Part shown: positions 20,748 to 32,783 of the stretch, piece after piece
Position numbering within the stretch: position 1 is the stretch's first letter
Layout: each line of letters starts with the position of its first letter
From: CADEED01 sp043747835
Lineage (GTDB): Bacteria > Pseudomonadota > Gammaproteobacteria > Steroidobacterales > Steroidobacteraceae
Length of the DNA stretch: 64,000 nt
NCBI GenBank assembly: GCA_043747835.1
Contig: JAYTOK010000068.1
Location: forward strand, 1 to 64,000
Direction of reading: 5' to 3'
Made by a program: the position numbers and the translations under genes
The notes under the pieces: generated by a model
What the model saw: the letters and a program-made list of their open reading frames with translations, nothing else
The model's database searches: none
Told to the model about the DNA's origin: nothing

Positions 20748-21856
20748 CGGGCGGAGAGATCCGCGAGGACGATCTCGTGCCGAATCGCTGCCTTGCCGGA
20801 CTGCGTGAGCGCCTGCAGAACGATTCGCGGCGACTTCGCCACCCAGTCGATCTCGATCAGACCGAAATTCGGCTCGCGCACGTGCGCGCCCACGCGATTC
20901 GCGTTCGGCACGTCCACCGGCCACACCTCGGTGAGCCCGCTCGACGTGAGATCCCAGAACGGGTAAGGCACGTTCACGTCGAGCTTCGACAGCTCGGCGT
21001 AGTGCGTGTCGCCGCTGATGAACACGACGCCGTTGGCTCTCGTGCGGCGAATCGTCTCGATCAACCGTTGGTGGTCATGCGCATAGTTGATCCACGCTTC
21101 CCAGCCGGGGAAATCCGCGAGCACCTGCAGGCTCGACGCGATGATGCGCAACTCCGCGGGCAGCGAGAGTTGTTGCTCGAGCCAGGTCCATTGACGCATC
21201 CCCAACATCGTCGCGGCCGGATCCGGCGAACGCGCGTAAGGGCCGGGCACGAACTGCCCCGCGGCTTTCTTCGCCTCCTCCCATTCCTTGTAGTTCTGTT
21301 TGCCGAGATCGAGGCGCGCGATCGCCGTGCGGTTGAACCGCAGGTCCGGCAGGATCACTTGCACTCGCCGGCCACGCGGCCCAAACATTTTCGACGTGTA
21401 GATGCCGTCACGCGTCCACCGCGGCGAATCTTTCGGCTCTTCCCAGAATTCGAGGAACGCGCGCCGCGATTCCTCCTTCATCGGGAAGTCGCCGCCCGCA
21501 TCGTTCTCACCGTAATCGTGATCGTCCCAGATCGCGAGCAGCGGCGTGCCCGCCTTCAGTTTCTGGAAGCCCGGCTTCGCGGCGAGCTGGCGATACTTCT
21601 CGCGCAATACCCCCATGTCGCGCGTGTCGCCGTAGATGTTGTCGCCGAGGAAGACGAACAGCTCCGGCCGCGTGGCGAGCACGGCTTCCCAGATCGGCTG
21701 TTCCTTTTCCTGGTCCGCGCAAGAACCGAAGGCGATGCGCGTGAGCGCCGTTTCCGGCTTCGCGTCCACGCGTCCGGACAGCGCAATCGCGCCGGCGCCG
21801 AGCGCGATGCCGCCGGCGGTCAGGAACCGCCGGCGGCCTTCATCGTGCTCCGTCAT
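20744..21856 (-). CDS. PhoD-like secreted alkaline phosphatase
   Basis: This 370-residue phosphoesterase has a twin-arginine signal (RRRFLTAGGIALGAGAIAL, residues 8-26) and a PhoD metallophosphatase core. Metal-binding motifs are visible: FGSCADQ near the N-terminus, FLGDNIYGDTRD, IWDDHDYGENDAG and, late, VVFISGDTHYAELS. Tat export fits PhoD enzymes, which fold around iron and calcium before transport. It is co-translated with the TonB-dependent receptor upstream (TGATG overlap), so receptor and phosphatase form one unit. Probable role: hydrolysis of phosphodi- or monoesters in the periplasm or outside the cell. The tip of the gene overlaps curA by 4 bases. Confidence 0.9.
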   Translation of the reverse strand: MTEHDEGRRRFLTAGGIALGAGAIALSGRVDAKPETALTRIAFGSCADQEKEQPIWEAVLATRPELFVFLGDNIYGDTRDMGVLREKYRQLAAKPGFQKLKAGTPLLAIWDDHDYGENDAGGDFPMKEESRRAFLEFWEEPKDSPRWTRDGIYTSKMFGPRGRRVQVILPDLRFNRTAIARLDLGKQNYKEWEEAKKAAGQFVPGPYARSPDPAATMLGMRQWTWLEQQLSLPAELRIIASSLQVLADFPGWEAWINYAHDHQRLIETIRRTRANGVVFISGDTHYAELSKLDVNVPYPFWDLTSSGLTEVWPVDVPNANRVGAHVREPNFGLIEIDWVAKSPRIVLQALTQSGKAAIRHEIVLADLSAR

Positions 21857-24117
21857 CAGAACTTCGCTTTGAGCGACAGGAAGTACTGTCGTGGCGCGCC
21901 GAGTAGCAAGGTCTGCGTCGTGCCGTTCGGATCCGCGTTGGTGAAACCGTTCGAGTCGATGGTGCTGAAGTAGTCTTCATCGGAAAGGTTCGTGATGTCG
22001 GCCTGCAACGTGAGTTGTTCGATGAATCCGAGCCCGGTGAAGCGATACCCGAACCCCGCGTTGAGCACGGTGTACGCATCGACTCCACCTTCGTTGAGGT
22101 AAGTGTAGTACCGGTCGTCCACATGATTCACGTCCACGTGCGCGAAAAGCGGCCCGCGCGTGTAGCCGAGCTCGGACTTGAACAGCAGCTCCGGCGTGTC
22201 CACCACCTTCTTGCCGCCCACCGGCACGACGGTTTGGACGCCCGCGCCATTCGTCGTCACGTAGTCGTCGTCGTACGTCGAGTCGTTGAACGACACCGAG
22301 TTGAACCAGCTCAGGCCGTCGGCCGGACGCCAGGTGAAGGCCGCCTCGATGCCCTTCGTGGTGACGCCGCCCACGTTCGCGAGAACGGAGGGATTGCCGA
22401 CGATGCCCGGTCCCTGCGTGATGCCGACGAGACGATCCTCGAAGTCCACGTGATAGATGGCCAGCAATCCCTCGAACTTGTCCGAGCGAACGCGGACGCC
22501 CGCTTCGAGGTTGGTCGCGGTCTCGGGCTCGATCACGTCGCGGATCGCCGCGAATCCCGCCGCCGTCGTGCTGAACGGGCCCGACGTGCCGCTGCTCGCG
22601 AACGTGCGCACGTTGCGCGAGCCTGCGGCGAACAACTCGAGATCATCCGACAAACGCCAGTTGATGCCGACCTGCGGCAGGAACGGTTCGTCGGTCTCGA
22701 GCGTGCCGGTTTTCACCGGGCCCACGATCGTGTCGGCTTCGTTCTCCGAGCGAACCGCGCGGAAGCCGGCATTGATGCGCACCGAATCCGTGATCGCCCA
22801 CGTGTCCTGCAGGTGGAAGACTCGCGTCGTCGTGTCGAAGGCGTACTCCCACTGCGTCAGCAACGGATTGCGCTGGAAATCTTCGTACGAGCGCGACGGC
22901 GCCGTCAACGACGGCTCGCCATAGAAGCGGCGTGCCTGCACGAAGTCGTTGCTCTCGTACCAGAGGCCGCCGTTGATCTCGTGCGAGCCGACCTTCCACG
23001 TCACCGAGGTCACGATGCCCTGGCGCTCGAGGTCGTACTCTGTGGTGCGGACGGAGAGCGGCGCGCCGCCCGGCGTCGGCGTGTACGGCGTTCCCCACAA
23101 GCCCTGGCCTTCGTTCTGGTGCAGGTACACATTCGTGTTCCATTCGACGTTCTCGCCGAACGGCAACGCGAGCGCGACGTAACCCAGGTGATCCTTGCGA
23201 AGTCCCGAAGCGTTCCAGTAAGCGTCGTCACACGCAATCGCGTCGTTCTGGCCGGACGCGTTGCAGGCCGCCGCCGCGGCCACGGCCGCGTCCCAGTTCG
23301 GATAGAAATTGTCCCAGTCGCGCCCGCGTCGTTCGACAATGTCGATCGAGAGATCCTGGTAGTCGATCTCCATGCGGTCCGAGTAGTTGTAGTAAGCGGT
23401 CAGCGTCGCGCCACCCACGGGCTGCACGACCTTGAGGTTGTAGTCGCGGACGTTCTGATCTCCGGCGCCCTTCCACTTCTCCGAGCTCGCATCCACCGCG
23501 GTGAACAGGATCTTCGTGCCCGCGCCGAGCTCGCCGGTATCCAGGCGCGCGTAGGTGCGGCGCGCCGAGTCGCTGCCGAACATCTGCTGCAGGTTGGCGC
23601 CGAACTCGTCGGCCGGCGCGGCGGAGAAGAACTGCACCGTGCCGCCGAGGTTGCTGCTCGAGGCCGTGTCGAGGCCGCCCGTGCCCTGCGAGAGCACGAC
23701 TCGATCGACGAGCTCCGACGGAATTGCGCGACTGATGTGAAGACCGTTGTGGTTGCCGTAGGTCATGTCGCCGAGCGGCACGCCGTCGAGCGTGAAGCCG
23801 ATGCGATTCTGGTTGAAGCCGCGGATCGTCACCCGCGCCGACCATTCATACGCGCCGAACGGATCGGCGGACTGGAAATTCACGCCCGGGAGTTTCTCGA
23901 TCGCCTTGAGCGGGCTCGTTCCCGCGGGGAGTAAATCGATCTGCTGGTGGCTGACTTCCTGGACCTGACGCGTTTCGCCGCGACCCAGAATGACGATCTC
24001 CTCCATCGCATCGGACTCGTCGGCCTCCTGGGCGACCGCGGTCGCGGCGCCGAGAGCGCAGGGAATGGCGAGCGCGAGCGCGATCGCGCGGCGCAGTGTG
24101 TTGTTCGTGTCGTACAT
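21856..24117 (-). CDS. TonB-dependent receptor 1 (phosphatase-linked)
   Basis: The product has 753 residues from the ATG at 24117 (GGAGG 9 bases upstream; the frame is open for 133 more codons without conserved sequence). It has a signal peptide ending AVAQ-EAD, a TonB-box-like segment (MEEIVILGRGE), a plug domain (about 45-160, with ARVTIRGFNQNRIGFTLDG) and a 22-strand barrel ending ...QYFLSLKAKF with the terminal phenylalanine that guides barrel assembly. It differs from the two longer receptors at 40 and 59 kb. Its stop overlaps the PhoD start, so the likely cargo is a phosphate-bearing ligand; that is inference. Confidence 0.92.
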   Translation of the reverse strand: MYDTNNTLRRAIALALAIPCALGAATAVAQEADESDAMEEIVILGRGETRQVQEVSHQQIDLLPAGTSPLKAIEKLPGVNFQSADPFGAYEWSARVTIRGFNQNRIGFTLDGVPLGDMTYGNHNGLHISRAIPSELVDRVVLSQGTGGLDTASSSNLGGTVQFFSAAPADEFGANLQQMFGSDSARRTYARLDTGELGAGTKILFTAVDASSEKWKGAGDQNVRDYNLKVVQPVGGATLTAYYNYSDRMEIDYQDLSIDIVERRGRDWDNFYPNWDAAVAAAAACNASGQNDAIACDDAYWNASGLRKDHLGYVALALPFGENVEWNTNVYLHQNEGQGLWGTPYTPTPGGAPLSVRTTEYDLERQGIVTSVTWKVGSHEINGGLWYESNDFVQARRFYGEPSLTAPSRSYEDFQRNPLLTQWEYAFDTTTRVFHLQDTWAITDSVRINAGFRAVRSENEADTIVGPVKTGTLETDEPFLPQVGINWRLSDDLELFAAGSRNVRTFASSGTSGPFSTTAAGFAAIRDVIEPETATNLEAGVRVRSDKFEGLLAIYHVDFEDRLVGITQGPGIVGNPSVLANVGGVTTKGIEAAFTWRPADGLSWFNSVSFNDSTYDDDYVTTNGAGVQTVVPVGGKKVVDTPELLFKSELGYTRGPLFAHVDVNHVDDRYYTYLNEGGVDAYTVLNAGFGYRFTGLGFIEQLTLQADITNLSDEDYFSTIDSNGFTNADPNGTTQTLLLGAPRQYFLSLKAKF

Positions 24118-24255
24118 GAGAAGAAGCCTCCGTGTCGGAAAGGCGCGCACGTTAGAGGCGGCACATCTCAGATCGTTGACGGTCTCGTTGCCAACAGATG
24201 ACGGCCGCATGGCGCGCCATCTCGTTGCAATGTTTGCGCTGCACGCTCCGTCACC

Positions 24256-25614
24256 GTGCGAAAACTCATACTCACCTTGGCATTCATCGCCGCGTGCGCG
24301 GGCAGTTGCGCGCATGCCGGAACGGTTCTGCTGATCTCGATCGACGGCTTGCCGCCGCGGTATGTGACGGAGGCGAGTCGGTTGCATCTCTCGATACCGA
24401 CGCTGCGGAGCTTCGTCGAGCGCGGCGCGTATGCGTCCGGCGTCATCGCCGTGACCCCGACCGTGACGTATCCAAACCACACGACGATGGTCACCGGCGT
24501 CCTGCCCGCGCAGCACGGCATCACGACGAACACCACGTTCGATCCGCTGAACGTGAATCGCGATGGCTGGTTCTGGTACGCGGAAGACATCCGCGTGCCG
24601 ACGCTGTGGTCGGCGGCATCCGCCGCGAAGTTGCGGACCGCGAGCGTCAACTGGCCGGTGACCGTGGGCGACACGAACATCGATTTCCTGCTGCCGGAAT
24701 ACTGGCGCACCTCCACCGCCGACGACACCAAACTACTGCGCGCGCTGGCGCGGCCCGCCGGAATGCTGGAGCGGCTCGAGCGGAAAGTGGGCACCGCCTT
24801 CGTCGACGGCAACACGGATACGCTCGAGTCCGATCGCGTGCGCACGCGCTACGCGCTCGAGATCCTGCGCAACGAGCGTCCGCGGTTCATGGCCGTGCAT
24901 CTCGTCGCGCTCGACGGCACGCAGCATCGCGACGGGCCGGAGGTTCCTTCCGCGTTCAAGGTGCTCGAACAGATCGATTCGATGGTGGGAGAGCTGATCG
25001 CAGCGGCCCGCGCCGTCGATCCCGCCGCGACCATCGCGGTAGTTTCGGATCACGGCTTCATCGGCACGCACACCGCGGTGAATCTGCGGTCGCGGTTCGT
25101 GGAAGCCGGCCTCATCACCCTGTCGAGCCCCACCGCCGCTGGCGCGCCCGCGATCACCTCCTGGGAGGCGCAGGTCTGGCCGGGCGGCGCCTCCGCCGGC
25201 ATCGTGCTGCGCGATCCGGGCGATTCCACTTTGCGTGAACGGGTCTCAGCACTGCTGCGGAAAATCACGGCGGATCCCGCGAACGGAATCGCGAAGATCC
25301 TGGATGCCCGCGAACTCGAGCGCGCCGGCGCTTTCCCGAACGCATCGTTCGGCGTCGAGTTCTCCCCCGGCTTTTACTTCGCCCCGGGACTGCGCGGAGC
25401 CCTGCTCTCGCCCGGCTCCTCGAAGGGCACGCATGGCTACCTGCCGGAACGTCCCGAGATGCACGCAGCTTTCTTCATTGTCGGCCCCGGCATCGAGGCC
25501 GGACGCGATCTCGGGGTCATCGACATGCGCCGCATCGCGCCGACGCTCGCGCGCATCCTCGGCGTCGAACTACCCAGCGCGCCGCAGCCGCCGCTGTTCG
25601 AACCTGCCCCGTAG
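24256..25614 (+). CDS. Secreted NPP-type alkaline phosphatase-superfamily phosphodiesterase
   Basis: This 452-residue enzyme has a signal peptide (cleavage after AHA, residue 21) and the nucleotide pyrophosphatase/phosphodiesterase fold. Metal ligand D30 is in LLISIDGLPP, the catalytic threonine T71 is in TPTVTYPNHTTMVTG, and later ligands lie in VALDGTQHRDGP, VVSDHGF and SKGTHGYLPE. Family members cleave nucleotide diesters or phospholipid headgroups. Start is a GTG; no in-frame ATG is close by. It is divergent from the TBDT-PhoD pair with a 138-base intergenic region and probably shares its physiology. A hairpin follows the stop. Confidence 0.9.
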   Translation: MRKLILTLAFIAACAGSCAHAGTVLLISIDGLPPRYVTEASRLHLSIPTLRSFVERGAYASGVIAVTPTVTYPNHTTMVTGVLPAQHGITTNTTFDPLNVNRDGWFWYAEDIRVPTLWSAASAAKLRTASVNWPVTVGDTNIDFLLPEYWRTSTADDTKLLRALARPAGMLERLERKVGTAFVDGNTDTLESDRVRTRYALEILRNERPRFMAVHLVALDGTQHRDGPEVPSAFKVLEQIDSMVGELIAAARAVDPAATIAVVSDHGFIGTHTAVNLRSRFVEAGLITLSSPTAAGAPAITSWEAQVWPGGASAGIVLRDPGDSTLRERVSALLRKITADPANGIAKILDARELERAGAFPNASFGVEFSPGFYFAPGLRGALLSPGSSKGTHGYLPERPEMHAAFFIVGPGIEAGRDLGVIDMRRIAPTLARILGVELPSAPQPPLFEPAP

Positions 25615-25618
25615 AGAT

Positions 25619-25635
25619 GCCGCTCGAGGAGCGGC
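25619..25635 (+). terminator. Hairpin after the NPP-type gene
   Basis: A perfect 7-bp stem GCCGCTC / GAGCGGC with a 3-base loop begins 5 bases past the stop. Only a loose T-rich stretch follows (GTGTTCGAGTAACTTTT), so termination may be partial. Confidence 0.45.
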
Positions 25636-25719
25636 GTGTTCGAGTAACTTTTCACAGTGCCTGCCTCCGGGACGGGTCCCGGACTCCCTCCCCGGCGCGA
25701 GTAGCGCACAATATCGGCC

Positions 25720-26274
25720 ATGTCCGACGCCACCTCTCTGACCGATCTCATCCACCAGGCGCAGTCGGGGGATTCGTCGGCACTGCGGCGCATCTTCGAC
25801 GCCACCTACGGCGATCTGCGCACCCTCGCCCGCATGCGGCTGTCGCGCGGCGGCCGCGACCACATCCTCGACACGACGTCGTTGGTCCACGAGTCGTACC
25901 TGCGGTTCATCGAGGCCGGCCGGCTGCGCATCGAGGACCGCAAGCACTTCCTGCGCTACGCGAGTCACGTCATGCGCTCGGTGATCGTCGATTTCGTGCG
26001 CGAGAACCGCGCGAAGCGCCGCGGCGGCGACGTGCCGCACGTCACGCTGAACTCGCAGATCGACGCCGGCGGCGGCGAGCTCGAAATCGTGCGCGTGAAC
26101 GACGCGCTCGAAGAGCTCGCGAAGCACGACGAGCGCATGGCCCAGGTCGTCGAGATGCGCTACTTCGCGGGCATGACGGAAACGGAGATCGCCGAGGCGC
26201 TGGGCGTGACCGACCGCACCGTGCGGCGCGACTGGGAGAAGGCGCGCCTGTTGCTCGCCGAGGCGCTGAAATGA
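25720..26274 (+). CDS. ECF-type RNA polymerase sigma factor
   Basis: This 184-residue sigma factor has region 2 (about 20-90: RRIFDATYGDLRTLARMRLS then HFLRYASHVMRSVIVDFVRE) and region 4 (about 125-182) with helix-turn-helix TETEIAEALGVTDRTVRRDW. It fits the ECF subgroup (TIGR02999 type) that is regularly paired with Ser/Thr kinases rather than with a membrane anti-sigma factor. The kinase gene starts 37 bases downstream on the same strand, so the pair is probably one operon, with the sigma activity gated by phosphorylation. No anti-sigma gene is visible here. Confidence 0.93.
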   Translation: MSDATSLTDLIHQAQSGDSSALRRIFDATYGDLRTLARMRLSRGGRDHILDTTSLVHESYLRFIEAGRLRIEDRKHFLRYASHVMRSVIVDFVRENRAKRRGGDVPHVTLNSQIDAGGGELEIVRVNDALEELAKHDERMAQVVEMRYFAGMTETEIAEALGVTDRTVRRDWEKARLLLAEALK

Positions 26275-26311
26275 TTGTCCGGTTCCCGACGCCAATTCCG
26301 TTGTAGCGCTC

Positions 26312-29158
<2,847 letters not shown>

Positions 29159-29203
29159 CGGCTCCGACTACACGGAGCTCGATGGGGTCACGCGCCGGAA
29201 ATA

Positions 29204-30277
29204 TCAGCGATGCTTGATCTTGTCCTTGTCCGCGAGACCCGACACGACCTCGATGTTGATGCCGTCGGACAATCCGGTCTTGATCTCGCGCTTGTCGAAC
29301 TTCTGCGGTGCTGTCTCGACTTCGACGAACGTCCGCTTGTCCTCGATGATCAGATTGCCTTCGTTGATCGCGAGTACGTTCTCGCGCTTGTCGAGAACGA
29401 TGTCCGCGTTGGCGCTGTAGTTGGATCGCAGGTAGAGATCCTTGTCGAGCTGCACGGCGGCGCGGATCGTGAACTTGATCGTCCCCTGGTCCGTGACGCC
29501 CTTGGGCGCGATGTATTCGAGCGATGCCTTGAACGGTTTGCCCTGCAGCGCGCCGACGTTGAGCACGAGCTCCATGCCCTGTTTCAGCTTGCCGACTTCG
29601 GATTCGTCGACGAGACCTTCGAAGATCATGTCGTTCATGTCGGCGAGCGTCGCGAGCGTCGTGCCGGACTGGAACGTGCTCGATTCGATGATGAACGAGC
29701 CCTCCTTGTTCGGGAGATCGAGGATCGTGCCGTCCATGGTCGCCGGAATCATGTTGGACACGAGTCCGGAGCTGCGCGTCGCACCGGTGCGCAAAAGCTG
29801 CAGCCCGTTCTCGGCGGAGTTGACCGCTTCCTTCTGCACATCGTACGTCGTCATGTACTGATTGAACTGCGATTGCGAGATCACGCCATCGGCCGCGAGC
29901 TTGCGATAGCGCTCGATGTCCTTCGCCTGGTTCTGCAGGTTGATGCGAGCGGACTGAAGCTGCGCCTCGGCCTGGTTCACGTTGAGCGCGTTCGGGCGCA
30001 GCGCGATTCGGGCGAGGACCTGGCCTTTTTTCACGACCTGGCCCGGCTCGACGTAGAGCTTCTCGACGACGCCCGAGACCTGCGCCTTCACTTCGATCTC
30101 GCGACGCGGGATCACTTTGCCGACGGCCACGGTCTTCTTGATGATCGTCGTCGTCGCGGGCGTGTCGATCTGGTAGACGACGGTTTCACCCTTCGATTTC
30201 TGGTACAGGAAGACGAAGGTCCCGACGAACACCAACGCGATGATGGCGAGGACGACCCACTTGATGATGCGCTTCAT
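29204..30277 (-). CDS. MacA/HlyD-type periplasmic adaptor subunit
   Basis: This 357-residue membrane fusion protein has an N-terminal anchor (about 7-26), a split lipoyl domain (VKAQVSGVVEKLYVEPGQVV, about 63-83), a coiled-coil hairpin (about 100-165), and a beta-barrel part. It bridges an inner-membrane ABC pump to an outer-membrane channel or delivers cargo to the periplasm. Its start overlaps the stop of the permease gene by one base. It is the last gene of a four-gene operon. No TolC-like channel gene is nearby. Confidence 0.9.
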   Translation of the reverse strand: MKRIIKWVVLAIIALVFVGTFVFLYQKSKGETVVYQIDTPATTTIIKKTVAVGKVIPRREIEVKAQVSGVVEKLYVEPGQVVKKGQVLARIALRPNALNVNQAEAQLQSARINLQNQAKDIERYRKLAADGVISQSQFNQYMTTYDVQKEAVNSAENGLQLLRTGATRSSGLVSNMIPATMDGTILDLPNKEGSFIIESSTFQSGTTLATLADMNDMIFEGLVDESEVGKLKQGMELVLNVGALQGKPFKASLEYIAPKGVTDQGTIKFTIRAAVQLDKDLYLRSNYSANADIVLDKRENVLAINEGNLIIEDKRTFVEVETAPQKFDKREIKTGLSDGINIEVVSGLADKDKIKHR

Positions 30278-31542
30278 TATTCTTCCTGCAATGCGATGAT
30301 CGGATTGACGGCGGCAGCTTTCGCGGCGGGAATGATCGACGCGAGGACTCCCGCGATGACGAGCACCACGAGCGCGACGAGCGCGGTGCCAAATTCGAGT
30401 TCCGGCGGACCGAAGAAGCCCGCTTTGCCACCGCTGGCTTCGAGCTTCTTCGCGATGCCTTCGAGCAGCGCCGCGCCGACGACGAGACCGCTGTAGCCCG
30501 CAATGACGGTGAGGAACAGCGCCTCCTGCATGATCATCGCGACGATCGACGCAGGCGTGGCGCCGAGCGCCTTGCGCAGGCCGATTTCACGCACACGCTC
30601 CTTCACGACGATGAGCATGATATTGCCGACGCCGATGGCGCCCGCGAGGATCGTGCCCACGGCGACGATCCAGCTGAACACGCGGATGCCCGTGAACAGG
30701 CCCTGCACCTTGTCCGCCTCGTCCTGCACGTTGAAGCTGCCGAACACGCCCTTGTCGTCGGGACTCACTTTCTTGCGCTGCGCGAGATACTTCTTCACGT
30801 CCTCTTCGGCGATGCGCGCGTGGAGACCCGCCTTCGGCGTGAACACCATGCTGCCGATCGCGCCGACCTGGTTGAACGCGTAGCGCAGCGTGTCGTTCGG
30901 TAGATAGATGCGCTCGTCTTCCTGCTGTTGCTGGCCGTTCGACAGCGACTTGAACACGCCGATCACGTCGAAGCTGATGCCGTTGATCGTGATCGCGCTG
31001 CCCACCGCGTTCTCGCCCGGCACGAACAACTGGTCGCGCACGCGCTGCCCGATCATCGCGACCTTGCGCCGCTCGCGAATATCGAGTTCGTTGAACGGAC
31101 GGCCGTCGACGAGCTCGAGGCTGTTGAACCGCTCGACGCCGGCGAAGCCGCCCTGCACGCTGAACGCGCCGTTCTTCGACTTGTGCACGGTATACGGCGG
31201 GGATCCGCCCCACACGCCGACGTTGTTCTGTCCCTGGATGATCCCGACGGAGGGCACGTTCTTCGCGATGCCCTCGATGTCGGCGGGCTCGAAACGGATG
31301 TAGCGGCCGATGGGCATGCCCTCGAAGGGAATCTGGGTCGTGCCCTGCGACCAGAGCCACACCATGTTGTCCACCTGCGGGAATCCTTCATCCACGCCGT
31401 TCTCGAGTCCCTTGCCGGCGCCCAGCAGCACCACGAGCATGAAGATGCCCCAGAACACGCCGAACGCCGTCAGCGCGGTGCGCAGCTTGTGCCGGCTCAG
31501 CGTATTGAAGATCTCCTGCCATTTTTCGACGTCTATCATCAA
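30277..31542 (-). CDS. MacB/FtsX-type ABC permease (second)
   Basis: This 421-residue permease has an N-terminal helix (LRTALTAFGVFWGIFMLVVL), a large periplasmic MacB-core domain (about 50-270) and three C-terminal helices holding the FtsX signature (VKERVREIGLRKALGATP). It is built like its neighbour at 31543-32781, so the two probably form a heterodimer. The gene directly abuts the first permease (one base between stop and start) and overlaps the adaptor by one base. It should export a compound or lipoprotein-like cargo by mechanotransmission. Confidence 0.92.
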   Translation of the reverse strand: MMIDVEKWQEIFNTLSRHKLRTALTAFGVFWGIFMLVVLLGAGKGLENGVDEGFPQVDNMVWLWSQGTTQIPFEGMPIGRYIRFEPADIEGIAKNVPSVGIIQGQNNVGVWGGSPPYTVHKSKNGAFSVQGGFAGVERFNSLELVDGRPFNELDIRERRKVAMIGQRVRDQLFVPGENAVGSAITINGISFDVIGVFKSLSNGQQQQEDERIYLPNDTLRYAFNQVGAIGSMVFTPKAGLHARIAEEDVKKYLAQRKKVSPDDKGVFGSFNVQDEADKVQGLFTGIRVFSWIVAVGTILAGAIGVGNIMLIVVKERVREIGLRKALGATPASIVAMIMQEALFLTVIAGYSGLVVGAALLEGIAKKLEASGGKAGFFGPPELEFGTALVALVVLVIAGVLASIIPAAKAAAVNPIIALQEE

Positions 31543-32781
31543 CTACTCCGCCCGCATCGCTTCGATGGGAGTGATCTTCGCGGCCCGCAGCGCGGGCATG
31601 AGGCCCGCCAGCAATCCGACGCCCACGAGCAGCGCGATCGCCGTCATCGCGACGCTGAAGTTCACTTCCGGATTGAGGAAGTAGCCGCCCTGCACGCCGG
31701 CCTTGCGCATCGTGAAGGCGATGAGCTCGATCAGGCCGACGCCGACGACGAGTCCAACGTATCCCGCGAACGCCGTCACCAGAGTCGATTCGAGCAGCAA
31801 CGTGCTCACGATCGAGAACGGCGTCGCGCCGAGCGCCTTGCGGATGCCGATCTCGCGCGTGCGCTCCTTGACCGTGATGATCATGATGTTGCTGATGCCG
31901 ACGATTCCGGCGGCCAGCGTGCCGAGCCCCACGAACCAGATGAAGATGTTGATGCCGGTGAACAGTCCGTTCACGCGCTTTGCCGGCTCGGCCATGTTGA
32001 AGGAATTGACGCCGCGCCGGTCGTCGGGCGAGACGTCCTTGCGGCGCTTGACCAGACTAACCACCTGCTTCTCGAGCTCGAAGCCATCCACGCCGGATTT
32101 CGGCCGGAGCCAGATCGAGTCGATGCGCCCGCCGCCGCCGTAGACTTTCTGGAACGTGGACATCGGGACGAATACGTTCTCCGAGTTGCGCCCGCGATTG
32201 CCCTTGTCGTGGAACACACCCACGACTTTCATCACGACTTCCTTGATGCGGATGTCCTTGCCGACGGGGTCCACACCGCCGGGGAACAGGCGCTCCGCGA
32301 CGGCCGTGCCGATGACGGTGACTTTGCGGATGTCGTCGATGTCGAGCGGATTGACCTTGCGACCGAGGTTGAAGGGCACGTCTTCCTTGACGTCGAAGTA
32401 CTCGTCCGGGATACCGCGGATCTGCGAATTGCTCGTCTTCTCGCCGTAGGTGATGAGGCCCGAGCCGGCGCCCGTTTCGCCGGCGATCATGCGTACGCCG
32501 GGTACCTGCGCGCGCACAGCATCGATGTCGGCCTGGTCGATCCGGATCTTGCGGCCGACACCCATGCCGTTGTGTGCGACGCTCGTGTCGCCCGACCACA
32601 CGATGATGAAGTCGAGCACGTCCGAGCCGAAGTCCTGCATCACGCCGTTCTGCATGCCGCGGCCCGCGCCAAGCAGGATGATCAGCATGAAGATGCCCCA
32701 GAACACGCCGAACGCCGTCAGCAACGTGCGCAGCTTGTTCTGCTTCAGCGTGAACCAGATCTCCTGCAGTCCGTCGAGCAC
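31543..32781 (-). CDS. MacB/FtsX-type ABC permease (first)
   Basis: This 412-residue protein has the same layout as the following gene: N-terminal helix (LLTAFGVFWGIFMLIILLGA), periplasmic MacB-core domain and FtsX domain with VKERTREIGIRKALGATP. Both permeases lack an ATPase domain, which is encoded separately upstream. The gene starts 2 bases after the ATPase stop. Two distinct half-permeases plus one ATPase and one adaptor resemble the YknXYZ and split MacAB systems. Confidence 0.92.
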   Translation of the reverse strand: MLDGLQEIWFTLKQNKLRTLLTAFGVFWGIFMLIILLGAGRGMQNGVMQDFGSDVLDFIIVWSGDTSVAHNGMGVGRKIRIDQADIDAVRAQVPGVRMIAGETGAGSGLITYGEKTSNSQIRGIPDEYFDVKEDVPFNLGRKVNPLDIDDIRKVTVIGTAVAERLFPGGVDPVGKDIRIKEVVMKVVGVFHDKGNRGRNSENVFVPMSTFQKVYGGGGRIDSIWLRPKSGVDGFELEKQVVSLVKRRKDVSPDDRRGVNSFNMAEPAKRVNGLFTGINIFIWFVGLGTLAAGIVGISNIMIITVKERTREIGIRKALGATPFSIVSTLLLESTLVTAFAGYVGLVVGVGLIELIAFTMRKAGVQGGYFLNPEVNFSVAMTAIALLVGVGLLAGLMPALRAAKITPIEAMRAE

Positions 32782-32783
32782 GG

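Noticed and set aside
22015..23934. A 639-codon open frame antisense to TonB-dependent receptor 1
   Set aside because: Composition-driven shadow frame; no conserved motifs, and the sense strand is a clear receptor.
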